Assembly: GCA_040752515.1 (NCBI GenBank)
Contig: JBFMGQ010000009.1
Span: forward strand, 44,323-108,322
DNA from: Tenuifilum sp040752515
GTDB lineage: Bacteria > Bacteroidota > Bacteroidia > Bacteroidales > Tenuifilaceae
Direction of reading: 5' to 3'
DNA: 64,000 nucleotides
Part shown: piece by piece, positions 25,384 through 33,858 of the stretch
How positions within the stretch are numbered: position 1 is the first letter of the stretch
Layout of the letters: each line of letters starts with the position of its first letter
Translations under genes and position numbers: made by a program
Notes under the pieces: generated by a model
What the model was told of the DNA's origin: nothing
Database searches by the model: none
Seen by the model: the letters and a program-made list of their open reading frames with translations, nothing else

Positions 25384-26250
25384 ATGGAGCGTAACACCCT
25401 TAGCGGCATCCTTAATCATCTCTCCAACCAGCTTACTGGAAGTTTTAACCCTAACGAGATTCAAACCATTAAAAAGTTCATAGCCGAAGCGGTGTTGAAT
25501 GTTCCGTACCATCAAGTTTTTTTAAACACACTCCAAAAGGTTGACAACGAAAAAGTAATAGAGGTTGAGCGGATTATTTCCGAGTTATTAGCTGGTAAGC
25601 CTTTACAGTATGCTGTTGGTTTAACATACTTTTCCGATTTGGTTCTTAGGGTCAATCCATCGGTGTTGATCCCCCGCCCCGAGACCGAGGAACTGGTATT
25701 GCTGATTGTAAAGGAAAATAAAATAAATAGTCCCAGTATTCTTGATATTGGAACAGGTAGTGGTTGCATAGCACTTGCTCTGGCAAAACATATTGCCAAT
25801 GCCAAGGTAACCGGTATCGATATTTCGACCGATGCCCTTTCTGTGGCCAAGGAGAATGCAGTAATCAACAAGCTATCAGTGAATTTTATTCAGGTTGATA
25901 TTCTTGAGCCTACGGTTCTTGAGGGTCTTTACTTCGACATTGTGGTAAGTAATCCTCCCTATGTAACCGAATCAGAAAAGGAATTTATGAAAAGGAATGT
26001 TTTAGACTACGAGCCACACATTGCCCTGTTTGTTCCCGATGCCGACCCGTTGAGGTTTTACAGAGCGATTGCTTTACAATCGGTTCACTGTTTAGCTCAA
26101 CATGGTTGGCTATGGTTTGAGATTAACGAAGCATTTGGATCCGAAGTTATTAACCTGCTGAAATCAATTGGCTTTGTTCATGTTGAGTTGATATACGATT
26201 TTAGGGGGAAACCCCGATTTGTTAAAGCACAAAAGCAAAACAATGGCTAA
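25384..26250 (+). CDS. prmC: Peptide chain release factor N5-glutamine methyltransferase
   Basis: A 288-aa AdoMet enzyme that methylates the GGQ glutamine of release factors. A helical N-terminal domain is followed by IPRPETEEL (96-104), AdoMet motif I DIGTGSGCIALALA (121-134) and the NPPY catalytic motif (190-193). The last eight bases overlap the recX start (ATGGCTAA), so translation is coupled. Confidence 0.95.
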   Translation: MERNTLSGILNHLSNQLTGSFNPNEIQTIKKFIAEAVLNVPYHQVFLNTLQKVDNEKVIEVERIISELLAGKPLQYAVGLTYFSDLVLRVNPSVLIPRPETEELVLLIVKENKINSPSILDIGTGSGCIALALAKHIANAKVTGIDISTDALSVAKENAVINKLSVNFIQVDILEPTVLEGLYFDIVVSNPPYVTESEKEFMKRNVLDYEPHIALFVPDADPLRFYRAIALQSVHCLAQHGWLWFEINEAFGSEVINLLKSIGFVHVELIYDFRGKPRFVKAQKQNNG

Positions 26251-26734
26251 AAATGATGCCAGTAAAGCTATAACGCCCCAAAAGGCATTAGAGCGTTTGC
26301 AGTACCTATGTGCCCGACAGGAGAAGTGCACTCACGATTTGGTGCAGAAGCTTAGGCAGTGGGGATTCGCTCAAGCCGATATCGATAGAATAGTTGGCAA
26401 GCTAACCTCCGATGGCTATGTGAACGATAACCGTTTTGCCAAACTTTACGTTAGGGAGAAGAGCCGCATCAACAAATGGGGCCCAATTAAGCTAAGAGCT
26501 ATGCTTGCCTCAAAGGGCATACCCAAGGAGATTATCGATCAAGCCCTTAGTGAGCTTGGCAATGCCGACAATAAACCTATCCTTTTTGAACTGTTGGAAA
26601 AGAAAATGCCGCATATAAAAGCGGCAAATAGGTTCGACTTGCGGAACAAGCTAATTAGGTTTGGGGCCTCGCGGGGCTTTGCCCTGGACGATGTGATTAG
26701 TGAGGTAAACCGATTACTCAGTAACAATGAGTAG
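26243..26734 (+). CDS. recX: Regulatory protein RecX
   Basis: A 163-aa all-helical protein that modulates RecA filaments. RecX three-helix repeats are visible: ALERLQYLCARQEKCTHDL, LTSDGYVNDNRFAKLYVREK, KLRAMLASKGIPKEIIDQAL and a C-terminal RFGASRGFALDDV. The start at 26243 overlaps the prmC stop. An upstream ATG at 26219 lies within prmC and is less likely. It is convergent with the CotH gene, with only 8 bp between them. Confidence 0.92.
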   Translation: MAKNDASKAITPQKALERLQYLCARQEKCTHDLVQKLRQWGFAQADIDRIVGKLTSDGYVNDNRFAKLYVREKSRINKWGPIKLRAMLASKGIPKEIIDQALSELGNADNKPILFELLEKKMPHIKAANRFDLRNKLIRFGASRGFALDDVISEVNRLLSNNE

Positions 26735-26742
26735 TTGCTTGC

Positions 26743-28911
26743 TCATATTTTTATCACTTTAACCGCACCAAGGTATTTCCCGTTGAGGTAGGCCGTAATA
26801 ATGTAAATCCCTTTTTGGAGGTTTTGTGCCTGATATCGGTACACAAACGAGGTTAAACTTGCCTGCTCGCTCATTTGCCACACCTCAAACCCTGAAATGG
26901 ATGTAAGCTTTAAGGTAACTTGTCCGATGGTCGGTAGAATTAACCTTAAATCGAAGTATTCGCTGAAAGGATTAGGAATTGCCGAGACCATAATTGGATC
27001 AGGGTATTCTGTGCAAACACCAGGTAAATTGGCATCAAGCCACAAGAGCCTGCTGGAAATAAAGTTTTTCAGGTAGTTTACCTCTTGCTCGTAGGTGCTC
27101 CCCACAAATGCGTTAGGCCAAACCCATATGCCAAACGAATTAAAGGTGTTATAGTTACGTATTCGGGCATCGTTTATTAGTGTTGTCATGCTGTCAATTA
27201 TGGTATAGATTCCCGCTCGGGTAAGTAGTCCGCTATTTTTCAACTCCTCCCAACGGCATCGAACCATATTGTTAAACCTGTTGTCGGTAGTGAATTTATC
27301 CCACCAAAATGGAGGTTGGAAGTAATCGTCGGGGCTTACCGATTTAAAGACCCAACCCTGTGGCGAATCGCCGCCGTAGTAGTTGGCATTGCCAAAGGTT
27401 AGGTCGTAATCCCACATAGGACCAAAGGTGAGCTTTCCGCCTTTGCTGTCCTTATCCTTGTATAGGAAGGTGCTAATCCGGTAGGCATCGATGTTTTTGG
27501 AGAGTTCGTTAACCAAAAAGTAATCTACTGCCGAAGGTACATTAACATAGCGGTAGTAACCTAGGAAAGGGTCGTTCCAGTAGGTTGAGTTTAGTGTATT
27601 TTCGAAGGTGGTTATGTAGCTGCGGATATAATTTTTTTGCACCGGCAAAATGGTCTCCGGTTTTGGGTAGTGCCATAGGAAGTTTATGGGTTTCCCGTTA
27701 TGGGTATAAGGCGAAGCCCACCCAAACTCATCATAATCGCCCTTATCAATTTTAACAATGTAACCACCTGTTAGTTCATCGCCCGAAATGTCGTTCTGGG
27801 TAAGTTTGGCAATATTCACACGGTTTTTATCGCGGCGAATTTTTTCAATCAACAGGTAAAGTCCGGCGTACTGTTCGTTTAGCACAAGCTCACAGAAAGC
27901 CGTACGGGGAGCATAGCGGCCCATACGGCGACCAATTTCGTATGCCAATGCATTGCGAATTAGCGACTTGTCGTTATAGGGGCCGTAGAGCGCCCAGTCG
28001 TTTCCGGAGGGCATGCCCATTAGCGCCGAGTCGATATTTTCACCGTGAGCATTTATCAGTTCCACATTAAAGCTTTTCTTTGGCCAGTCGTTCCAAAGCG
28101 ACGATTGCCCCCGATACTCAAAATGAATTGATCCGTTATAGGTGAACTCATTGTCGGTAATGCTGTTGGGCTTAGTCCGTTTATCAACAACCTTCATGGT
28201 TGCCACTATCTCGTTGTCGGATTGTACGGTTTGCCCATGAGTATCAATAATAACAATGGGCAGGTTGCTACTGAGTGCGGTCACAGGTGGGTTAAACCAA
28301 TCGGGGGTGGGCCGGTAGTATGTATTACTTACCGTAATGCCTATCGACAGGTATGGAATAATGGTTAAATCCGATGAGCCAATACCGGTATTATGAACCT
28401 CAAGGGCCAAAACGTTAGTGCCATTCCTTAATGCGCTGGCAAGTAAATCTTTTTTTATCAAAAAATCGGTGGGACTACTGCCTGTGTACATCACAGCCTC
28501 ACGGTTTTCCGACGAAGGAGTATCCCAGTTTACATTTGCTCCCTGCAAACCTGCCGAACGGGCTATTTCAACCCCATTAAGCCATGCAATAAAAGCATCA
28601 TCGTAATCTACACTTAGAACAGCCATTGCAATTTCATTAGTGTTGACAACATTGAAGGCTGTTCTGATGCTTACCGAAATACAGTTAGTAACAGAAGTGG
28701 CATCGTCGTTATCGCCATAACCAAACCCTCCAGGGCCTTGTGCCCACTGGCTATCGTCAAAGTTTGGCATATTCCAACCATTAGGCGTTGGTGATTCATT
28801 AACCCTATACCGCCAAGTGTCGCTTGGGTAAATGGCAGTTTCCCAATGATTTATACTTTGGGAAAAGGTGTTTTGGGCTAAAAGAAGAAAAAGAAGAAAA
28901 TTAACTCGCAT
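26743..28911 (-). CDS. CotH kinase family protein with a type IX secretion sorting domain
   Basis: A 722-aa secreted protein. A signal peptide (~1-17) is followed by a beta-sandwich domain (~20-190, DDAFIAWLNGVEIARS, LALEVHNTG). A CotH-like atypical kinase domain occupies ~215-600 (FEYRGQSS...WPKKSFNVE, GNDWALYGPYNDKSLIRN, YLLIEKIRRDKNRVN, FGPMWDYDLTFGN). The last ~80 residues have the T9SS C-terminal pattern (AIPNPFSEYF..., GIYIITAYLNGKYLGAVKVIKI). It should be exported across the outer membrane and possibly anchored. The substrate is unknown. A TATTTTTG box lies ~20 bp upstream on its strand. Confidence 0.85.
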   Translation of the reverse strand: MRVNFLLFLLLAQNTFSQSINHWETAIYPSDTWRYRVNESPTPNGWNMPNFDDSQWAQGPGGFGYGDNDDATSVTNCISVSIRTAFNVVNTNEIAMAVLSVDYDDAFIAWLNGVEIARSAGLQGANVNWDTPSSENREAVMYTGSSPTDFLIKKDLLASALRNGTNVLALEVHNTGIGSSDLTIIPYLSIGITVSNTYYRPTPDWFNPPVTALSSNLPIVIIDTHGQTVQSDNEIVATMKVVDKRTKPNSITDNEFTYNGSIHFEYRGQSSLWNDWPKKSFNVELINAHGENIDSALMGMPSGNDWALYGPYNDKSLIRNALAYEIGRRMGRYAPRTAFCELVLNEQYAGLYLLIEKIRRDKNRVNIAKLTQNDISGDELTGGYIVKIDKGDYDEFGWASPYTHNGKPINFLWHYPKPETILPVQKNYIRSYITTFENTLNSTYWNDPFLGYYRYVNVPSAVDYFLVNELSKNIDAYRISTFLYKDKDSKGGKLTFGPMWDYDLTFGNANYYGGDSPQGWVFKSVSPDDYFQPPFWWDKFTTDNRFNNMVRCRWEELKNSGLLTRAGIYTIIDSMTTLINDARIRNYNTFNSFGIWVWPNAFVGSTYEQEVNYLKNFISSRLLWLDANLPGVCTEYPDPIMVSAIPNPFSEYFDLRLILPTIGQVTLKLTSISGFEVWQMSEQASLTSFVYRYQAQNLQKGIYIITAYLNGKYLGAVKVIKI

Positions 28912-29252
28912 TTAACGTAAACTTAACCTTCAAAAATACAAAAAGGTTTAAGTGAAATGCTAAAGTGAAAGAAAAGTTGTAGTAATTATGTTGATGTCAA
29001 ATTATATTCTTTTATCAGGAATACATATGACGAATCGACCAATAAAATTTAATCATTCCGAACGTTCGAAATGAAAGATTTTGATAAGTCGGGATTGCCT
29101 CGATAAGTCAATAGAAACAAGTTGGTTAAAATTTTTTTATGTTTCTATTGACTAATCTCGGATAATTGCATTAATAGCCGTGATATAGTCTTTCAGTTGC
29201 AAATCGAAGCATTCATCATAAATAAAGGCTACCGGTAAGATAGCCTTTCATG
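28912..29252. other. Intergenic region holding repeat copy A
   Basis: No gene is seen. It has a candidate promoter box for the CotH gene near 28931-28938 (minus strand TATTTTTG). The structured repeat at 29028-29161 fills the middle. The remaining ~90 bp before the VOC gene show nothing I can name. Confidence 0.6.
29028..29161 (+). repeat. Structured 134-bp repeat, copy A
   Basis: Aligns end to end with 42233-42367 with one single-base indel. A 13-bp perfect inverted repeat, GTCAATAGAAACA (29107-29119) and TGTTTCTATTGAC (29140-29152), encloses a 20-base loop whose sequence differs between copies. A second, weaker palindrome is at ~29049-29084 (around CGAACGTTCG). Both ends, TGACGAATCGAC and CTAATCTCGG, are identical in the two copies. 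Confidence 0.85.
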
Positions 29253-30329
29253 CTATAAACTCTTAACCCTTTTCAGGCTAAGCAGTTTAGTAATCCAGTT
29301 TGGGATAGGCTTATATGGATCACGTTTATCCATGTTGAGCTGAATGCCAAGGGGTTTAATGAGCGGCAGCCGATGGGTTTCAACAAACTCAATGAGAGTG
29401 CCATCGGGGTCTTCGATGTACGAAAAGTGTCCTGCTGCTTCACCCATATCAAAACTACCTTTTTCGTTGTGTTTTACATTGGAATTCACGGTAAATGGAA
29501 ATCCTTTATCAATACACTCCTTTTCAAGGTCGTTCATGTTTTTCATATCGAAGCACAGGTGAATAAAACCTAAATCGCCCCAGAAACGATTTTTGAAAAT
29601 CTTATTGGGTTCACGGTCGAGGGCCTGCACTAGTTCAATTTCCGATATGCCGAAGAAGTTGCTGAAGCTTCCCTTCCGGATATTGGAATGGGTGAGGAGC
29701 ATTCGACGGAAATTTCCCTTACCGCCAGGTAGTTCGGCCAGATCATCAAAGGTTCCCGTTTTGTCGTAAACTATGGTGTCATACCCCAGAATATCGCCAT
29801 AAACCTTTAAGGCTTTTTCCATATTGCTAACGCCAATAATGACTCCGCCAATCCCCGATACTGGCTTTTTCTCGTTTTTGAAGATGTAGCTGTGACTGTA
29901 TATTTCAAAGAAGTTGCCAAAAGGATCTTTTATAAAGAAATGCTCTTCGCCATTTGGCCTCAATGCCAATTGGCTCACTGCTATAGACTTGCTCTTAAAG
30001 TATCCAAAGGCTTTTTTCACATCAGGGCATTTGATTTTTGCTGCAAAAATTCCATGATCGCCCAGATGAACCTGAAAATCTGGCGCTAGCGGAGTACGGC
30101 CTTTGTATTGCCAAATTTCAAGACCACCGCCACCTTGCATGTTAAGGGTAAGGGCTGCGTGACGCTGTTGGGGCTGCCCACCTGTATAGGGGAGCATTAG
30201 CTCGGCAACTGTATCATCTTCAAAAATGCGAATATCGAATCCAAGGTGTTCCTTGTACCATTTCCATGCTTCGGTTAGGTTCGATACTCCAATACCAACT
30301 TGCTGAATACCGTATATTATTTTCGACAT
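29253..30329 (-). CDS. VOC family protein with two glyoxalase/dioxygenase-type domains
   Basis: A 358-aa cytoplasmic protein with two vicinal-oxygen-chelate modules (~5-130 and ~160-315). Each has the opening strand and helix (IQQVGIGVSNLTEAWKWYKE; GGVIIGVSNMEKALKVYGD) and a closing FIKDPFGNFFEIY or YIEDPDGTLIEFVE. Metal ligands would be His/Glu in these runs. VOC proteins include extradiol dioxygenases and glyoxalases, and the substrate is not readable here. The gene is 5 bp downstream of the SDR gene on the same strand, so the two likely share a pathway. Confidence 0.85.
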   Translation of the reverse strand: MSKIIYGIQQVGIGVSNLTEAWKWYKEHLGFDIRIFEDDTVAELMLPYTGGQPQQRHAALTLNMQGGGGLEIWQYKGRTPLAPDFQVHLGDHGIFAAKIKCPDVKKAFGYFKSKSIAVSQLALRPNGEEHFFIKDPFGNFFEIYSHSYIFKNEKKPVSGIGGVIIGVSNMEKALKVYGDILGYDTIVYDKTGTFDDLAELPGGKGNFRRMLLTHSNIRKGSFSNFFGISEIELVQALDREPNKIFKNRFWGDLGFIHLCFDMKNMNDLEKECIDKGFPFTVNSNVKHNEKGSFDMGEAAGHFSYIEDPDGTLIEFVETHRLPLIKPLGIQLNMDKRDPYKPIPNWITKLLSLKRVKSL

Positions 30330-30334
30330 ACTGG

Positions 30335-31132
30335 TTATGTAGGTTTGATTTTGGTTACAATTCTGAAAAAGATGCTGGGGAAAAGCCGCTTAATGTGTAC
30401 CATTAAAATCTCACTTTTGCCTATGTAAACCTCCGGTTTCCGTTTTTTGATGGCTCGAATGTATTGCCGGGCGCACTCCTTTGCACTTAGCCCATTTTGC
30501 TGACCGGGATCCATTACGCCATGTTCTTTACCCTTTTCGTCAATGGCTCGTAGTGAGATATTGGTTTGGATTCGACCGGGATAGGCAATGGTTACCGATA
30601 TGTTGTGGGGTTTCACTTCGGCTCGCAATGTCTCAAAAAAGCCCTGAATGGCATGTTTTGCAGCTGCGTACGATGAGCGCAGCGGAAATCCAAACTTGCC
30701 TGAAATGCTGCTTGTGGCAGCAATAAAACCCTCACCGGCTTCAATCATACCGGGTAGAACCGCTTTGGTTAGGATTACGTAGGAGAAGAAATCTATCTCC
30801 ATTATTTTTCGGTCGATATCAATAGGTGTATCCTTAACAAGCGATCGTTGGCTTATGCCACCGTTATTAATGAGCAGGTAAATTTGTTCGTATGTATTAA
30901 TAATGGTCTCGGCAGTGGTCTTAACCTCTTCGGGATTCGAGAGGTCGAAAGGGTATTCCTGGCAAAATGAGGTGAACTCGCGGCACTCATCGGCTACGTG
31001 GCTTAATTCCTGGGCATCGTTCGATGAAATAATGAGGTGTGCACCCTCTTCGGCTAGTTGAAGTGCTAATTCCTTACCAATGCCCGATGAGGCACCAGTA
31101 ATCCATACTAATCGGTTTTTAAACGAAATCAT
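30335..31132 (-). CDS. Short-chain dehydrogenase/reductase
   Basis: A 265-aa classical SDR oxidoreductase. The NAD(P)-binding TGASSGIGK is at 12-20, the NNGG variant of the NNAG motif is in LLINNGGISQRS, and the catalytic Ser and YxxxK are in SSISGKFGFPLRSSYAAAKHA. The C-terminal substrate region is basic and ends IFFRIVTKIKPT. This resembles the DHRS7-like subgroup. It is first in a two-gene unit with the VOC protein. Confidence 0.9.
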   Translation of the reverse strand: MISFKNRLVWITGASSGIGKELALQLAEEGAHLIISSNDAQELSHVADECREFTSFCQEYPFDLSNPEEVKTTAETIINTYEQIYLLINNGGISQRSLVKDTPIDIDRKIMEIDFFSYVILTKAVLPGMIEAGEGFIAATSSISGKFGFPLRSSYAAAKHAIQGFFETLRAEVKPHNISVTIAYPGRIQTNISLRAIDEKGKEHGVMDPGQQNGLSAKECARQYIRAIKKRKPEVYIGKSEILMVHIKRLFPSIFFRIVTKIKPT

Positions 31133-31195
31133 TTAACATCAAATTAGCAATGGGTAAAATGACCCAATAATTTTGATGTCAAATGTAACACTTTT

Positions 31196-31675
31196 TTACA
31201 AAGTGGGATTTGCAGCTTGGTATTCTTTCCGCGAAGTCTCCTTCCCGTTTTCATCAAAAATTATCCAGGTTCCGCTTTTTTCGCCATTGGCATAGGTCAT
31301 ATCGTAGCGGAGTGTTCCATTCTCGTCCCACACATACCATTTACCGTGTTTCTTACCTTTTACAAAGTTGGCCTCGGAAACCTTAATGCCCTTTTCGTTC
31401 CATTTTTCCCAGCGGCCATCCTTTTCACCAAGGCTGTAAGTCCTAATTTCCTGAATTTTACCGGTTGGATAGAATAATTTCATCTCACCATTGGGCAAGC
31501 CATTTGCAATAGTAGCGTCAACCTTTATATTTCCGTTATCGTAGTATAAGGTATATCGTCCGGAGTAAAGATTTCCGTTACTATCATAGTACTTACCATC
31601 ACGTTCAATTACATTGGTTTGCGCAAGACTAACCATTGCGCTTAATGAAAAAAGAAATGCTAAAAATGCCTTCAT
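31196..31675 (-). CDS. YwqK/MORN-repeat family exported protein
   Basis: A 159-aa protein with a signal peptide (ending MVSLAQT) and about five copies of a 22-23-residue YG/NG repeat (YYDNGNIKVDATIANGLPNG, FYPTGKIQEIRTYSLGEKDG, WNEKGIKVSEANFVKGKKHG, WDENGTLRYDMTYANGEKSG). This is a MORN-like or YwqK repeat. Database names call the family a toxin-antitoxin antitoxin, but nothing here supports such a role. It is probably periplasmic. Confidence 0.82.
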   Translation of the reverse strand: MKAFLAFLFSLSAMVSLAQTNVIERDGKYYDSNGNLYSGRYTLYYDNGNIKVDATIANGLPNGEMKLFYPTGKIQEIRTYSLGEKDGRWEKWNEKGIKVSEANFVKGKKHGKWYVWDENGTLRYDMTYANGEKSGTWIIFDENGKETSRKEYQAANPTL

Positions 31676-31726
31676 AATATCCTTTTTTTACTTTCTACGA
31701 AAATACTACAAAAAGGGTGCAAAAAA

Positions 31727-31752
31727 ACTTCCCGAATATCGGGAAGTTTTTT
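31727..31752 (-). terminator. Terminator after the lipoprotein gene at 31773
   Basis: AACTTCCCGAATATCGGGAAGTTTTTT has a stem of CTTCCCGA/TCGGGAAG with A and T tracts on both sides, so it could work in either direction. It lies 21 bp past the stop of the minus-strand gene. Confidence 0.9.
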
Positions 31753-31772
31753 GATTATAAAAAATGTATAAG

Positions 31773-33116
31773 TTAGTATTTGGTATTTTTGGGATCCCAG
31801 TTGCACCAGCCTTCGGTCCAGTTTTGGGTACCAAAACCTCCACGGAATGTAACTGTTTCAAAACCAGTAAGCCCTGTAAATGAAGCTCCGCTAAGAGCAG
31901 GTGAGCCTGCCTGAGGCATTGGATTAACGTTACCCCAGTTCCATGCGTTGGTAAGTTTAAGGTCAGTATTTTCGGTATAAAGGGTGTTGTTACCAGCAGT
32001 AAACATGGTTTCGTACTGTTCCTGGGTTAAGCTTGTTCCATCGGTTTTGGCGTTGTAGTTCTTAATCATACCAGCCATTAAGCAGTTTTTAATTTCGGGG
32101 CCATTTGCGGCATTGTAAAGGGTCATTGAAGGGCCTTCGAGAGAGATACCAGTGTTAAAACCAGCAATAATTGAATTGTAAAGGCTCAAACGGGTATTTC
32201 TGCGGAGTCTTAAACCATACTTATGGTTAGGGTTAACGTTAGCCTGAGTTTTAGTGGCATAGGGGCCAAGTATGGTAATATTACTGAATTTAACAGAAGT
32301 AAGAGGGCTGTTCGATGAACCACTGGCATCGTTATCGGATTCAAAGCCGTTAGAGGCATCTGATTTATCAGCTTCTTCAGGACCGCGAAGTATTAAACCA
32401 AACTGAACTCTACCGCTGTAACCGTTGTCGGTGTCAAAATCGTCATCGCCACCACGGTACGAAACAAGGTACTTGGCATTAACATTACCACCAAACCATT
32501 CATAGGAGTCATCGCGACCATATGAAACCTGCACATACTCAATGGTAGTTCCACTACCAACACCACCCATGGTTAAGCCGTTAATCTCATTACCGTTCGA
32601 TACTTCGTAGCCGGCAAACTCAATACGAACATAACGTAGGATACCCGAGTTATCGTTAGGATCGGTACCACCATAAACAGCTCCAGTTCCCCCTTCGATT
32701 TCGGCTTCACCTCCAACCTGGTTAATAGGTGCTTTACCGCAAATGATTATGCCAGCCCAGTCGCCAGGATTACGTTCGCCAGCAGGTTTATCGCTGGTAA
32801 AAACAATAGGTTTTTGAGCAGTACCATCAGCTACAATTTTAGCACCACGTTCTACTATTAGGCAAGCTTTTGAATCGCTTAAACCTTTAATCAGAGTTCC
32901 GGGCTCAATGGTAAGCGTTGCTCCTGATTTTACATAAACAAAACCATCAAGAATAATGGTGTCCTTTGCTTCCCAAAGGGTGTTTTGCGATATTTCACCC
33001 GAAACGGTTTTCTTAGTTCCTTTAGGGGTTTCATCGTCATTTTTATCGCACGATGTTACTGCTAAGCCTAACAAGGCCACTGCAATTAAAAGCAGATTAC
33101 TTTTTTTACGATTCAT
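31773..33116 (-). CDS. Bacteroidota surface lipoprotein with beta-helix-like repeats
   Basis: A 447-aa protein with a lipobox (LAVTSCDKND, acylated Cys ~23). It is followed by a beta-helix-like body: GFVYVKSGATLTIEPGTLIKG, IVERGAKIVADGTAQKPIVFTS, LRYVRIEFAGYE, TIEYVQVSYGRDDSYEWFGG. This sequence family recurs in Bacteroidota next to TonB-dependent receptors. Its role is uncertain, with no catalytic motif seen. It lies in the same direction as, and just after, a small regulatory-domain gene and a TonB receptor, but is separated from them by a terminator at 33243. Confidence 0.75.
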   Translation of the reverse strand: MNRKKSNLLLIAVALLGLAVTSCDKNDDETPKGTKKTVSGEISQNTLWEAKDTIILDGFVYVKSGATLTIEPGTLIKGLSDSKACLIVERGAKIVADGTAQKPIVFTSDKPAGERNPGDWAGIIICGKAPINQVGGEAEIEGGTGAVYGGTDPNDNSGILRYVRIEFAGYEVSNGNEINGLTMGGVGSGTTIEYVQVSYGRDDSYEWFGGNVNAKYLVSYRGGDDDFDTDNGYSGRVQFGLILRGPEEADKSDASNGFESDNDASGSSNSPLTSVKFSNITILGPYATKTQANVNPNHKYGLRLRRNTRLSLYNSIIAGFNTGISLEGPSMTLYNAANGPEIKNCLMAGMIKNYNAKTDGTSLTQEQYETMFTAGNNTLYTENTDLKLTNAWNWGNVNPMPQAGSPALSGASFTGLTGFETVTFRGGFGTQNWTEGWCNWDPKNTKY

Positions 33117-33242
33117 ACATTAATTTATTTAAGGGTTAAATAATTTCTTTTTTCACAATCCAAAAGTATTCTGCTTATCGAACTTTATCGTTAAGTGCAG
33201 CTTAGCTTTACATTAGCAGTTTGTTACATTAAGGTTAAGTAT

Positions 33243-33274
33243 AAAAAAAGAGCCGGATTAGGGCATCCGACTCT
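33243..33274 (-). terminator. Terminator after the 113-aa gene
   Basis: On the minus strand, AGAGTCGGAT, a short loop, then ATCCGGCTCT (one G-T wobble), followed by TTTTTTTAT. It lies 29 bp past the stop at 33303. Confidence 0.85.
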
Positions 33275-33302
33275 GGTTTAACAGTACAGTGAGTGTTGGA
33301 AA

Positions 33303-33644
33303 TTACTCTACCGAATTTAGTTCGATTTTAACGACGTTTGAACTTTTTTTCACTTCAACCTCGGTTGTGGCATAGGATATAAGGCTAACACATATTTTAG
33401 CTTTTGGTTGAGTCAGGTTGATTGTGAAGTTTCCATCAAAATCGGTGTAAACCACGGTATTTTCATCAAGCTTTACTGAAACTCCAGCTAATGCTTCGCC
33501 TGTTGACTTGTCAACCACTTTACCCTTAATGGTGCTTACCATTGTGGTGGTAGTTTCAGCCGATTCCTTTTTAGTATCTTCGTTGGCAGCCATTACACTC
33601 ATTGCCAGCATGCTTACGATTAAAATTGACAGTATCTTTTTCAT
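33303..33644 (-). CDS. Small exported carboxypeptidase-regulatory-like domain protein
   Basis: A 113-aa protein with a signal peptide (ending AMSVMAAN), followed by a single CarboxypepD_reg-like beta-sandwich (IKGKVVDKSTGEALAGVSVKL, YTDFDGNFTINL, ISYATTEVEVKK). This is the domain normally found at the N-terminus of SusC-type receptors, here as a free-standing periplasmic protein. It sits downstream of a TonB receptor carrying the same domain. Function unknown, perhaps an accessory to that receptor. Confidence 0.8.
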   Translation of the reverse strand: MKKILSILIVSMLAMSVMAANEDTKKESAETTTTMVSTIKGKVVDKSTGEALAGVSVKLDENTVVYTDFDGNFTINLTQPKAKICVSLISYATTEVEVKKSSNVVKIELNSVE

Positions 33645-33796
33645 TGCAGTATATTTTCACGTTTTACTGCTACAAAGTAAATACTTCAATATTGCTTGAT
33701 TATTACCTTAAAATGATTTGTATGTTAAGTTTATGTAAAGCGATTTGGTATTGATGTAATGCGTTGTAAATGTAGTTATTATAAGTATTATTTGAA

Positions 33797-33835
33797 GAAA
33801 AAACCGGATGTTATCTTTTAAGGGGGAACATCCGG
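33797..33835 (-). terminator. Terminator after the TonB receptor gene
   Basis: CCGGATGTT (33804-33812) pairs perfectly with AACATCCGG (33827-33835) around a 14-base loop. On the minus strand it is followed by a TTTTTT tract. Confidence 0.85.
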
Positions 33836-33858
33836 CAGGGGAAAATTGAAAACCTATA

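Noticed and set aside
31196..31675. YwqK antitoxin
   Set aside because: The family label is a database name. The protein is an exported repeat protein with no toxin partner.
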